NCBI RefSeq assembly: GCF_001591105.1
Contig: NZ_BCUD01000007.1
Location: 62,001 to 126,000 of the forward strand
DNA length: 64,000 bases
Direction: 5' to 3'
Source: Vibrio nereis NBRC 15637
GTDB lineage: Bacteria > Pseudomonadota > Gammaproteobacteria > Enterobacterales > Vibrionaceae
The position numbers and the translations under genes were made by a program. The notes under the pieces are model-generated. The model was given only the letters and a program-made list of their open reading frames with translations. It did not search any database and was not told the DNA's origin. Positions 56,515-64,000 of this stretch are shown in pieces. The stretch's first letter is position 1. Every line of letters begins with the position of its first letter.

Positions 56515-56916
56515 CTATCGAATGTAGCGAATGTCAGCACTGATCAACCAGTGCTCCACTTTACCGTTTGGTTTTTCTACCCATAGGTCATTATCAAAGT
56601 GTTTTACGCGTCCCTTAATACTCAGCGAGAGCTTATTGTCCTCAAAACTTTCCACTTTAATAAACGGATCTGAACTGATTAAAAAAGGTTCTACGTCTTC
56701 GACAGTCGTGTTTACTGGAACAAGAAAGTAGTGATTCAACTTGCCGTCACTGGGTTCGGTGGATATAGCCTTGTAGCCAAGCAGCGTGTATTGCTCGTTG
56801 ATCGGCTTGTTAAGGACTTCAGAGCCAAGGCGAACGTGAGTAGGAACAAATACATACGTTAGCAGTGCAGCAACCGCAACGATGACCACTAAAAAAGAGA
56901 GTTTTAATCTAGACAT
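56515..56916 (-). CDS. Hypothetical membrane-anchored protein
   Basis: 133 residues with one N-terminal membrane helix (about 6-26, FLVVIVAVAALLTYVFVP), then a beta-rich extracytoplasmic domain. No family is recognised. The signal anchor is uncleaved. It is divergent from the LysR gene at 57064. Confidence 0.7.
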   Translation of the reverse strand: MSRLKLSFLVVIVAVAALLTYVFVPTHVRLGSEVLNKPINEQYTLLGYKAISTEPSDGKLNHYFLVPVNTTVEDVEPFLISSDPFIKVESFEDNKLSLSIKGRVKHFDNDLWVEKPNGKVEHWLISADIRYIR

Positions 56917-57063
56917 AATACTGAGAATGGAGAGCCAATTAAGCGGTCATATTAGCATGATTCTAAAATGTAAAAGACGATTTTATTGGTCATGAAGATA
57001 CCTTTATTATTGCATGTGTGTAAAAATCTAGGCTCTGAGAGGGTGATTGTTAGAGATTAAACA

Positions 57064-57933
57064 ATGGCAAATTGGGAAGGTGTGAGTGAGTTTGTGGCAG
57101 TAGCTGAGTTGAACTCATTCACTGCCGCTGCGAACAAGCTGGATACGTCGGTAGCGCAAATCAGTCGAAGGGTGGCGACATTAGAAGAAAGACTGGCGGT
57201 AAAATTATTCCACAGAACAACGCGTAAAGTGACATTAACTGAAGCAGGGCAGCTTTATTACACTCAGTGTAAACATTTAGTCGAGGGGCTGGAGTTGGCG
57301 GAGCTGGCCGTTACCCAAATGCAATCAACGCCAAAAGGACTGCTGCGTATTACTGCCCCCGTCACTTATGGAGAGCAGCGCATCGCGCCATTACTGCATC
57401 AGTTTTTAGAGAAATACCCTCAAGTCGACCTGGATCTGATGCTGACCAACCAAAAACTAGATTTGATTGAACTGGGCGTAGATGTGGCGATTCGTTTGGG
57501 TCGATTGCAAGACTCCAGCTTAGTGGCCAAAAAGCTATCCAGCCGTCAGCTCTACGTGTGCGCTAGCCCTAAATACCTTGAACGCTATGGTGAACCACAC
57601 ACACTGTCGGAATTAAGCAGTCACCAGTGTTTGGTGGGCTCGGTTGATTATTGGCGCTTCCAGAATCAGAAAAGCGAAAAGTCTTTAAGGATTCACGGGC
57701 GAATTCATTGTAACTCAGGCATCGTGTTACTGGATGCGGCAAAACGAGGTCTGGGTCTCGCACAGCTCCCAGACTATTACGTGCAAGACGCGTTAGACAG
57801 TGGAGAGCTGGTGGAAGTACTGAGCGATTATAGAGATGTAAGAGAAGGTATTTGGGCGCTCTATCCGCAAAACCGGAATTTGTCACCCAAAGTACGCTTA
57901 TTAATTGATTTTCTTGCGGAGCACCTCGATTAG
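57064..57933 (+). CDS. LysR-family transcriptional regulator
   Basis: 289 residues. N-terminal winged HTH (about 3-62, SFTAAANKLDTSVAQISRRVATLE), then the periplasmic-binding-type effector domain. Full length with a normal C-terminus. It resembles the DsdC/AaeR-like 'quinone/aromatics' LysR class, only loosely. The stop overlaps the convergent siderophore-interacting gene by 4 bp. The target is unclear; the divergent gene at 56515 is one possibility. Confidence 0.92.
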   Translation: MANWEGVSEFVAVAELNSFTAAANKLDTSVAQISRRVATLEERLAVKLFHRTTRKVTLTEAGQLYYTQCKHLVEGLELAELAVTQMQSTPKGLLRITAPVTYGEQRIAPLLHQFLEKYPQVDLDLMLTNQKLDLIELGVDVAIRLGRLQDSSLVAKKLSSRQLYVCASPKYLERYGEPHTLSELSSHQCLVGSVDYWRFQNQKSEKSLRIHGRIHCNSGIVLLDAAKRGLGLAQLPDYYVQDALDSGELVEVLSDYRDVREGIWALYPQNRNLSPKVRLLIDFLAEHLD

Positions 57934-58703
57934 GCGGTTTGTTCTTTTGCGTCTTGTTGCTTGATGACTTTATGGCCGTCTTCTGTGACGCCTTGCTTCC
58001 AATAGCTGCTGATGTAGATGTTTTCTCTATCTACGTGTTTTTCGTTACGGAAATACTGCCTGAGTGCGCGCATCGAATCGAACTCGCAAGCGCACCAAAC
58101 GGACGCTTTTCCCTCTAGCCAAGGCAATGCTCGAATTGTATCCACCAGATCTTCATCTTGGAAAATCCACGCCACGTGCATATTGTCTGGTTTTATTAGT
58201 GACTGTACGTCTTCATCGCTAGACACTTTGATCACCGCGTAGCCTTTCGCGTTCTCCGGTAGTCGCTGAATTTTTGCCGATAACGCTGGTAATGCTGTCA
58301 TATCTGCCGCCATAAAGAACCAGTCGGCTTCAATATTCATATCTTGAATCGTACCAGGGCCGACGATGTTGATCGTATCTCCAACTTTGGTTGATTCAGC
58401 CCAGCGTGAAGCAAAGCCACACCCCAAGTCCTGCGTTGTATGACGTACAAAATCGACTTCTATCTGCTGCTTTTCTGCGTCAAAACGTCGAATGGTGTAA
58501 GTTCGCATGCTTGGACGCGTATCGCTTTGCATGGAGTCAATATCAGTTCCTCCTTCACTGTTGAAAAGGAGTTTGATGTATCCGCCTTCACAGTTTAAAG
58601 GAAAGTCCCCCAGATCTTCACCTTCTAGTACGATACGTTGCATGTTTGGTGTGACTGACAAAGAGGATACGACAGTCACGCATTTTGGAGTCGGCTTTTT
58701 CAT
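57930..58703 (-). CDS. Siderophore-interacting protein (ViuB/SIP-type ferric reductase)
   Basis: 257 residues. The FAD-binding domain has RPSMRTYTIRRFD (about 66-78), and a nucleotide-binding C-terminal half ends in an aromatic/basic SYWKQGVTEDGHK motif. Such proteins reduce ferric siderophores in the cytoplasm to release iron, like V. cholerae ViuB. A Fur-like site lies just upstream. Confidence 0.9.
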   Translation of the reverse strand: MKKPTPKCVTVVSSLSVTPNMQRIVLEGEDLGDFPLNCEGGYIKLLFNSEGGTDIDSMQSDTRPSMRTYTIRRFDAEKQQIEVDFVRHTTQDLGCGFASRWAESTKVGDTINIVGPGTIQDMNIEADWFFMAADMTALPALSAKIQRLPENAKGYAVIKVSSDEDVQSLIKPDNMHVAWIFQDEDLVDTIRALPWLEGKASVWCACEFDSMRALRQYFRNEKHVDRENIYISSYWKQGVTEDGHKVIKQQDAKEQTA

Positions 58704-58712
58704 TACTTTATT

Positions 58713-58749
58713 CGATAATTATTCGTATTTGCATCTAGATTATCATTTT
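58713..58749. promoter_or_regulatory. Fur-box-like AT-rich region upstream of the siderophore gene
   Basis: GATAATTATTCGTATTTGC and, overlapping it, ATCTAGATTATCATTTT partially match the 19-bp Fur consensus GATAATGATAATCATTATC (about 12 of 19). Iron repression of a siderophore-interacting gene is expected. The match is moderate. Confidence 0.5.
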
Positions 58750-58797
58750 GTGCGGAGATGAAAAGAGACTTTAAACTCATTTACGATTTTTGTTGCT

Positions 58798-59382
58798 TTA
58801 AAGCATCGGAAAAGTCGAACCAATAAGTAACATAGCCATACCAATATTAAAGGCTCTTACCCGAGTTTGCGATGTTAGCCATTTCTGCAACTGTTGGCCC
58901 GCGATTACCCAAAAACTGCATGAAGGTAAGTTTGCTAGCATAAACATCATGGCGATAAGCAGTAGTTCTTGCCACTGGCCTTGACTGCTGTATATAGCCA
59001 CCGCACTTAATGCCATAGACCAGCCTTTTGGGTTTACCCACTGAAATGACGCTGCGCCAAGAAATGTCATCGGTTTGTAGTTGTCTTTTGATTCGGTTTT
59101 GCCAGATAGCGCAATTTTAAGTGCTAAATACAGCAAGTAAGTAAGGCTTATCCATTTAAGAACCGTGTGAGTAATAGGATAAGCATTGAATATGCCTATT
59201 AACCCCACGCCAACCAGCAAAACCATAAAACCAAAGCCTAGAGTAATGCCTAGCATATGCGGTACGGTGCGATTAAAACCGACATTGGCGCCAGATGTCA
59301 TGAGCATCAAGTTATTAGGACCGGGCGTAAATGTAGAAACAAACGCGAACAAGGCAAGTGCGCTTAACTGTTGAAATTCCAT
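58798..59382 (-). CDS. LysE-family amino-acid exporter
   Basis: 194 residues with about six membrane helices. The N-terminal family signature is FVSTFTPGPNNLMLMTSG. It exports amino acids or related compounds. It is divergent from an Lrp-type regulator, the common LysE arrangement. Confidence 0.9.
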   Translation of the reverse strand: MEFQQLSALALFAFVSTFTPGPNNLMLMTSGANVGFNRTVPHMLGITLGFGFMVLLVGVGLIGIFNAYPITHTVLKWISLTYLLYLALKIALSGKTESKDNYKPMTFLGAASFQWVNPKGWSMALSAVAIYSSQGQWQELLLIAMMFMLANLPSCSFWVIAGQQLQKWLTSQTRVRAFNIGMAMLLIGSTFPML

Positions 59383-59515
59383 ATTTCTCTCCTGAAACGT
59401 AAAAATGAATCATTGATTATTGTCTGACCGGTCAATAGCCATAATATGTAGAACTAATCGCAATTGTGTGCTTTTATTCGAGTTTAGAGTGTTAATTTTG
59501 CAATAAGGATGCGTA

Positions 59516-59956
59516 GTGGATAGATTTGACGAAAGAATATTGCATGAGCTAAAAATCGACGGGAGAATCTCTAATGTTGAGCTGGCTGAAAGAATAGGGT
59601 TGTCCCCTTCGGCTACGCTCAGGCGAGTACAAGAGTTAGAGAAAAAAGGCGTAATAAAAGGCTATCGAGCCATGCTCAACAGCGTAGAGTTGGGAATTGG
59701 CTTTATTGCGTATGTCTCTATCGGTCTGTCAAGCCACCGTAAACAGGCCCAGCTTGAGTTTGAAGAGCATGTCAGGTTTGTTGATGAGGTGGTCGAGTGC
59801 CATAACATCACGGGTGCAAACGAGTATTTGCTCCGAGTTGAAACAAAAGATTTATCAAGCTACAAAAAGTTTCATGCTGATGTGCTAGGAGAATGCTCTC
59901 AAGTACAGTCTATAACCACAATGGTCGTAATGGATTCACCTAAAGATGAGCGATAA
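59516..59956 (+). CDS. Lrp/AsnC-family transcriptional regulator
   Basis: 146 residues with a GTG start at 59516 (AAGGATG upstream). N-terminal HTH (RISNVELAERIGLSPSATLRRVQELE), then the RAM ligand domain (GANEYLLRVETKDLSSYKKF). It most likely controls the divergent LysE gene in response to an amino acid. Confidence 0.93.
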   Translation: MDRFDERILHELKIDGRISNVELAERIGLSPSATLRRVQELEKKGVIKGYRAMLNSVELGIGFIAYVSIGLSSHRKQAQLEFEEHVRFVDEVVECHNITGANEYLLRVETKDLSSYKKFHADVLGECSQVQSITTMVVMDSPKDER

Positions 59957-60017
59957 ATAATCAATTAGTATCTTTTTTCTTATATTCGTTCAAAAAGTTC
60001 ACTTTTCTCTTTTTAAA

Positions 60018-60033
60018 TGTGACATGTATCACG
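60018..60033. promoter_or_regulatory. CRP-cAMP site candidate upstream of the chemotaxis gene
   Basis: TGTGACATGTATCACG differs from TGTGA-N6-TCACA only at the last base; it lies 119 bp before the ATG at 60152. Confidence 0.6.
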
Positions 60034-60151
60034 TATTATTGTTCATAATCAAAGCGGTTACTGTTTAGACACCGCAAAGTAACTTCCTCAGTTGCACATA
60101 AGCATGTGTGCATTACCTATAACAAGCCATTTTTGAGTTTGAGCTAAATAT

Positions 60152-61780
60152 ATGCGTATATCTTTAAAGAACTTGTCGATTAAGACTCAGGTGTTAATCC
60201 CTGTACTTTTCATTGCCACAGCGCTTGTCGCGACATTGTGGTTCACTAAAGTTAACCTGCAAAGTGAACAACAACTTGTTGTGGACAACACGGATGCGTT
60301 TGTGATGTACAAGGATACGTTGGCAAAAATTGATGATCAGGTATATCCAATACGTATTTCTGCCGTTTACGCAATTTACGATGCAGATCGTCGCCAAACA
60401 TTTATTAATGAGTTAGCCCAAAGCATTGTGCCGATTCGTAAAGATCTAAAAGTACTGCAGAAGGAAGAAGCATTTCGCGAAGACGCTGAGCTGACTTTAG
60501 CAGCAATTGATCAATACATGGATTACGCACGCCAGTCAGTTGATTTCTTCACGCGTCATGACAAAGGTCTTGTATCGTCTTCGGAGCACAACCAGTTCAT
60601 TGAACAATACAAGAGATATGGCCAAGAAATGGTTGAGTCTATTAACAGCTTATCTGCCACAGTCAATCATTTCTCTGAGCGCTCAATGGACCACAGCGAA
60701 CAGCAGAACAAAGCAGTACTCAATATGGCATCAATGCTGGTGTTTTCTGTTCTTGCTATCTCAATGTTTGTTGCCTGGATTTTAGCGGGCATGATTGTTA
60801 GCCCAATCTCTAATTTGCAAGTCGTCATGCGTAAGTTAGCGGGCGGTGATTTAACGGCTAAAGCCGATGTGGATGGCAAAAATGAAATTGCTCAGCTTGG
60901 GCAAGATGTCAACCAAACAGCTGAGCAGCTACACAAGACTGTGCAACAGTTGATGAGCATCAGTGAAGAAGTTGCGTCAGCATCAACAGAGCTTGCGGCA
61001 GTAATGACTCAAGCGCAAGCGAATGCCCAGCAAGAATTGGCTGAGATCGAGCAAGTTGCATCTGCGGTGAACGAGCTTTCTAGCACCGCCGACAATGTGA
61101 GTGATAATGCTCAAATGGCAGATTCAACAGCACGCGAAGCGGATCAATTAGCACAATCAGGCCTTGAAGTGTTTAGTGAAAGCAGCCGTGCAAGTGAACA
61201 AATGAGCAACGCATTAAATGATGCGGCGCAAGTTGTGCAAACATTGCAACAGCAGTCTGAGCAAATCAATGATGTGGTTGAAGTTATCCGCGGTGTTTCT
61301 GAACAAACAAACCTATTGGCGCTAAATGCTGCGATTGAAGCTGCACGTGCAGGTGAGTCAGGCCGAGGATTTGCAGTAGTCGCTGATGAAGTTCGTATGC
61401 TTGCGGCCCGTACCCAAGATTCTACTGGAGAAATCCAGGCAATCATCGAAGAGCTACAGAAGCAATCTGGCTTGGCGAACGACAGTATGCAGATCAGCTT
61501 AGAGATGCTTTCGAAAACCAATGAGCTTTCTGAGCAGGCAAACAGCGCGCTAGGCGGTATTACAGAGTCAGTTGTTAACATCAATGATGCCAATACTCAG
61601 GTTGCAACAGCAGCAGAGCAGCAGTCACAAGTGACTCAAGATATTAACCGTAACGTGGTGAACATGTCGGAACTGGTTAACCAAAACGTTGCTGGTATCT
61701 GTCAAAGCGCAAGCGCGAGTGAAGAGCTATCTGAACTGGCAGAAAAGCAGAAAGCTCAGTTAGCGTTCTTCAAGCTCTAA
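60152..61780 (+). CDS. Methyl-accepting chemotaxis protein
   Basis: 542 residues. Membrane helices at about 12-32 and 192-214 flank a four-helix-bundle periplasmic sensor of the MCP/TarH type. HAMP (about 212-265), then the signalling coiled coil. The tip is [24 protein letters not shown] (about 391-414) and Gln/Glu-rich methylation helices lie on each side. Ligand unknown. Confidence 0.94.
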   Translation: MRISLKNLSIKTQVLIPVLFIATALVATLWFTKVNLQSEQQLVVDNTDAFVMYKDTLAKIDDQVYPIRISAVYAIYDADRRQTFINELAQSIVPIRKDLKVLQKEEAFREDAELTLAAIDQYMDYARQSVDFFTRHDKGLVSSSEHNQFIEQYKRYGQEMVESINSLSATVNHFSERSMDHSEQQNKAVLNMASMLVFSVLAISMFVAWILAGMIVSPISNLQVVMRKLAGGDLTAKADVDGKNEIAQLGQDVNQTAEQLHKTVQQLMSISEEVASASTELAAVMTQAQANAQQELAEIEQVASAVNELSSTADNVSDNAQMADSTAREADQLAQSGLEVFSESSRASEQMSNALNDAAQVVQTLQQQSEQINDVVEVIRGVSEQTNLLALNAAIEAARAGESGRGFAVVADEVRMLAARTQDSTGEIQAIIEELQKQSGLANDSMQISLEMLSKTNELSEQANSALGGITESVVNINDANTQVATAAEQQSQVTQDINRNVVNMSELVNQNVAGICQSASASEELSELAEKQKAQLAFFKL

Positions 61781-61800
61781 AGCGAGCTCACGTTATTACT

Positions 61801-61829
61801 AGGCAGCCAGTTATGGCTGCCTTTTTTGT
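61801..61829 (+). terminator. Terminator after the chemotaxis gene
   Basis: GGCAGCCA/TGGCTGCC stem with loop GTTA, then TTTTTTG. Between 61829 and 62111 nothing else is evident. Confidence 0.93.
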
Positions 61830-62111
61830 ATTTTTTGCTCAAAAATATGGGCTAAAGTCTCACTGTTTTTCTAAAAATAATCGGGCCTGCAATACGTAAA
61901 AATCACATTTTTGTGAGTAAGTAACCGAATAGTTTGATGGTTCGATGAAAAGTTACACGAGTGAATAGCGAAAAGGATTGCGCAAACGGTTAGCGGTTGG
62001 CTCGCTAAGATGTTGTTTTGAATTGATAAAGAAGAAAATGGATGGTTAGGGTGGGTAGCTAGGTATGCAACTTAACCAAACTGTATCACAATAAAATCGA
62101 AAATATCAGTC

Positions 62112-62219
62112 TTGTTAGAATTAAATCACAGCCTATAATGCTGAAAACCGGAGCGTCTGCCAACGCTCCGGTTTTTTTGTGTCCGAAGAACAGTAAGCTC
62201 GTCTGCCAACGGGTTTACT
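62112..62219 (+). promoter_or_regulatory. guaC promoter and twin-hairpin leader
   Basis: Promoter TTGTTA (62112-62117), 16 bp, TATAAT (62134-62139). Hairpin 1 is CCGGAGCG/CGCTCCGG (62148-62171) followed by seven T. Hairpin 2 is AGTAAGCTCG/CGGGTTTACT (62192-62219, two G-U pairs). Both have the identical 8-nt loop TCTGCCAA closed by a C-G pair. Hairpin 1 with its U-tract is a complete intrinsic terminator very near the expected transcript start. The set could be an attenuator, a short RNA gene, or a terminator of an upstream RNA. Confidence 0.65.
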
Positions 62220-62266
62220 ACGCACTCTGAGTGACGCATATAAGTTATGAATCAAGGAATTACACA

Positions 62267-63310
62267 ATGCGTATCGAACAAGAACTTAAGTTAGGCTTTA
62301 AAGATGTCCTGTTTCGCCCGAAACGTTCCACTCTAAAAAGTCGCTCTCAAGTAAATTTAACCCGCGATTTTACATTCAAGCACAGTGGCCGTCAATGGTC
62401 TGGCGTGCCTGTCATTGCTGCCAATATGGACTCTGTCGGCAGTTTCGACATGGCGAAAGCGCTTGCGGAACATGGTGTAATGACTGCTGTTCATAAGCAC
62501 TACAGCGTCGACGATTGGGCTGAGTTTATTCATGGTGCTAATGCATCAGTATTAAACAATGTGATGGTTTCTACAGGAACCTCAGAAGCAGACTTTCAGA
62601 AAACCCAAGACATCATGGCTATGACAGATGATCTGATTTTTATCTGTATCGATATTGCCAATGGTTACTCGGAACATTTAGTTGAGTACGTTGAGAAAGT
62701 TCGCGCTGCATTTCCAGACAAAGTCATCTCTGCAGGTAACGTCGTCACTGGCGATATGTGTGAAGAGTTGATTCTTGCGGGTGCGGATATTGTGAAAGTA
62801 GGCATCGGCCCTGGCTCTGTGTGTACCACGCGTGTCAAAACGGGTGTTGGCTATCCTCAGCTTTCAGCCATCATTGAATGTGGTGATGCGGCGCACGGTC
62901 TGGGCGGTATGATCATCGGTGATGGTGGCTGTTCATGTGCGGGTGATGTGTCTAAAGCGTTTGGTGGTGGTGCCGACTTTGTCATGCTTGGCGGTATGCT
63001 AGCAGGGCACGAAGAGTCTGGCGGCGAAATAATCGAAAAGGATGGTGAGATGTTCATGAAATTCTACGGAATGTCGAGCCAATCTGCGATGGATAAGCAC
63101 TCTGGTGGCGTGGCTAAATACCGCGCAGCGGAAGGAAAAACGGTACTGTTGCCATATCGTGGTAGTGTTCATGGCACGATATCTGACATCCTTGGCGGTG
63201 TTCGCTCTACATGTACTTACGTCGGTGCTGCAAAGCTTAAAGAGCTAACCAAGAGAACGACTTTCATTCGCGTACAGGAACAAGAAAACAACGTGTTTGG
63301 TAAAGAGTAA
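62267..63310 (+). CDS. guaC: GMP reductase
   Basis: 347 residues, the same length as E. coli GuaC. NADPH-dependent deamination of GMP to IMP in purine salvage. [27 protein letters not shown] opens it; the catalytic Cys is in GPGSVCTTR (about 186), with [11 protein letters not shown] and [14 protein letters not shown] for phosphate binding. Start ATG 62267 follows AAGGAATT; an upstream in-frame start at 62231 is ignored. A terminator follows. Confidence 0.97.
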   Translation: MRIEQELKLGFKDVLFRPKRSTLKSRSQVNLTRDFTFKHSGRQWSGVPVIAANMDSVGSFDMAKALAEHGVMTAVHKHYSVDDWAEFIHGANASVLNNVMVSTGTSEADFQKTQDIMAMTDDLIFICIDIANGYSEHLVEYVEKVRAAFPDKVISAGNVVTGDMCEELILAGADIVKVGIGPGSVCTTRVKTGVGYPQLSAIIECGDAAHGLGGMIIGDGGCSCAGDVSKAFGGGADFVMLGGMLAGHEESGGEIIEKDGEMFMKFYGMSSQSAMDKHSGGVAKYRAAEGKTVLLPYRGSVHGTISDILGGVRSTCTYVGAAKLKELTKRTTFIRVQEQENNVFGKE

Positions 63311-63354
63311 ATAGCGAGTATTGTTCCAGCTGTTGTTGAAACAACCATAAATTG

Positions 63355-63418
63355 AGATTGCCTCTTCTACATCATACTTTGTAAGTTTACGGCCTATGGT
63401 GAAAGAGGCAATTTTTTG
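63355..63418 (+). terminator. Long terminator hairpin after guaC
   Basis: GATTGCCTCTT pairs with AAGAGGCAATT across a 35-nt interior, followed by TTTTTTG. The loop is unusually large and may be branched. Confidence 0.7.
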
Positions 63419-63517
63419 CAAACGCCTACCCCGAAGAGTGCAAGGGGGGATATTTTATGAACAGCGCTCATTTGACGCATTCTAAGCCTGCTATGTATAA
63501 CGAGCTTAAATAAGCGT

Positions 63518-64000
63518 TTATTCTAAGTGCTTAAACTGCAACGCTACCAGTCGTTGATATAACTCGCAGCTTTGTATCAATGATTGGTGGTTACCAATAT
63601 CGACCAGTGTGCCACCGTCTAATACTGCTATCTTATCTGCGTGTTGAATGGTCGATAAACGATGAGCAATGATCAGCGTAGTACGGCCTTTCATCAACAC
63701 CTCAAGTGCTTGCTGAACATGATGTTCACTTTCGCTATCTAGTGCACTGGTGGCTTCATCAAGTAGTAGGATTTTCGGATCTTTTAGAATGGCACGAGCA
63801 ATGGCAATTCTCTGCTTTTGGCCGCCGGACAGTCTCACCCCACGTTCTCCTAAAAAGCTATGATAGCCTTCAGGTAGCTTCTCAATAAATTCATGTGCAT
63901 GTGCTTTTTTCGCTGCTTCGATAACTTGCTCGTCTGTTGCTTCTGGATTGCCGTACCGAATGTTATGGAACACGTCGTGGCTAAATAGAGCTGGCTGCTG
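63518..64000 (-). CDS. ABC exporter, C-terminal ATPase half (partial, N-terminus off window)
   Basis: The frame is open to the window edge on the minus strand, 160 residues visible. It has [20 protein letters not shown], the signature [16 protein letters not shown], Walker [13 protein letters not shown], and [15 protein letters not shown]. This matches the nucleotide-binding domain of MsbA/LmrA-type fused exporters (heme, lipid or multidrug). The transmembrane half and Walker A lie beyond the window. Confidence 0.93.
   Translation of the reverse strand, partial: QQPALFSHDVFHNIRYGNPEATDEQVIEAAKKAHAHEFIEKLPEGYHSFLGERGVRLSGGQKQRIAIARAILKDPKILLLDEATSALDSESEHHVQQALEVLMKGRTTLIIAHRLSTIQHADKIAVLDGGTLVDIGNHQSLIQSCELYQRLVALQFKHLE

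Overview
The window reads as a piece of a Vibrio genome, probably the second chromosome of a Harveyi-clade or related species. The codon use and roughly mid-40s GC fit. So do the linked HD-GYP gene and zwf-pgl-gnd, kbl-tdh, a large multidomain GH18 chitinase, an NqrM-like protein, two chemotaxis transducers and a near-perfect complement of the Qrr quorum-sensing RNAs. There are no rRNA or tRNA genes, no CRISPR array and no intact mobile element; the only possible mobile-element trace is a weak transposase-like remnant at 43 kb. Function calls come from recognised motifs and family memory; no database search was run.

Layout. 1-3.9 kb: RND efflux operon (TetR, adaptor, pump cut by the window edge). 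4.0-4.3 kb: a hairpin-rich gap with a terminator. 4.3-10.5 kb: a 2-aminoethylphosphonate-type ABC importer with two phosphatase-fold enzymes and a divergent GntR regulator with twin operators. 10.5-16.7 kb: BCCT transporter, GGDEF-EAL protein, lipoprotein, TSUP permease. 16.8-20.4 kb: aldehyde dehydrogenase with a sigma-54 promoter, divergent from an AcoR-like activator. 20.6-22.6 kb: a split aerotaxis-type pair (PAS protein plus CZB-domain transducer). 22.7-23.5 kb: a 45-codon gene behind a structured leader, and a small hypothetical gene. 23.6-30.6 kb: gnd, pgl, zwf and a large HD-GYP protein. 30.7-35.8 kb: PHP phosphatase, cytochrome b562, DUF2946-like protein, frameshifted LysR gene, kbl-tdh. 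35.9-42.9 kb: hypothetical gene, predicted Qrr-sponge sRNA, NupC transporter, MscS channel, M16 protease, hydrolase. 43-47.9 kb: chitinase, CAP lipoprotein with a 12-codon upstream ORF, cupin. 48-54.6 kb: YghU-type GST, HAD phosphatase, beta-hydroxyacid dehydrogenase, a DUF134/NifX/NqrM operon, yqfB-rhlE, OsmC. 54.7-61.8 kb: pseudouridine synthase, LysR, siderophore-interacting protein, LysE/Lrp pair, chemotaxis transducer. 61.8-64 kb: guaC with an unusual twin-hairpin leader, and a truncated ABC exporter.

The observation I rate highest is the short minus-strand RNA at about 36.44-36.54 kb. It ends in a clean intrinsic terminator and carries a 15-nt perfect (about 20-nt with one mismatch and one wobble) complement of the conserved target-pairing segment of the Qrr sRNAs, which suggests a sponge that titrates Qrr RNAs. 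Other leads are the twin hairpins with identical loops before guaC, the sigma-54/AcoR aldehyde dehydrogenase switch, the twin GntR operators, the structured leader before a tiny gene at 22.7-23.1 kb, and a second nqrM-like gene in an iron/cofactor-type operon.
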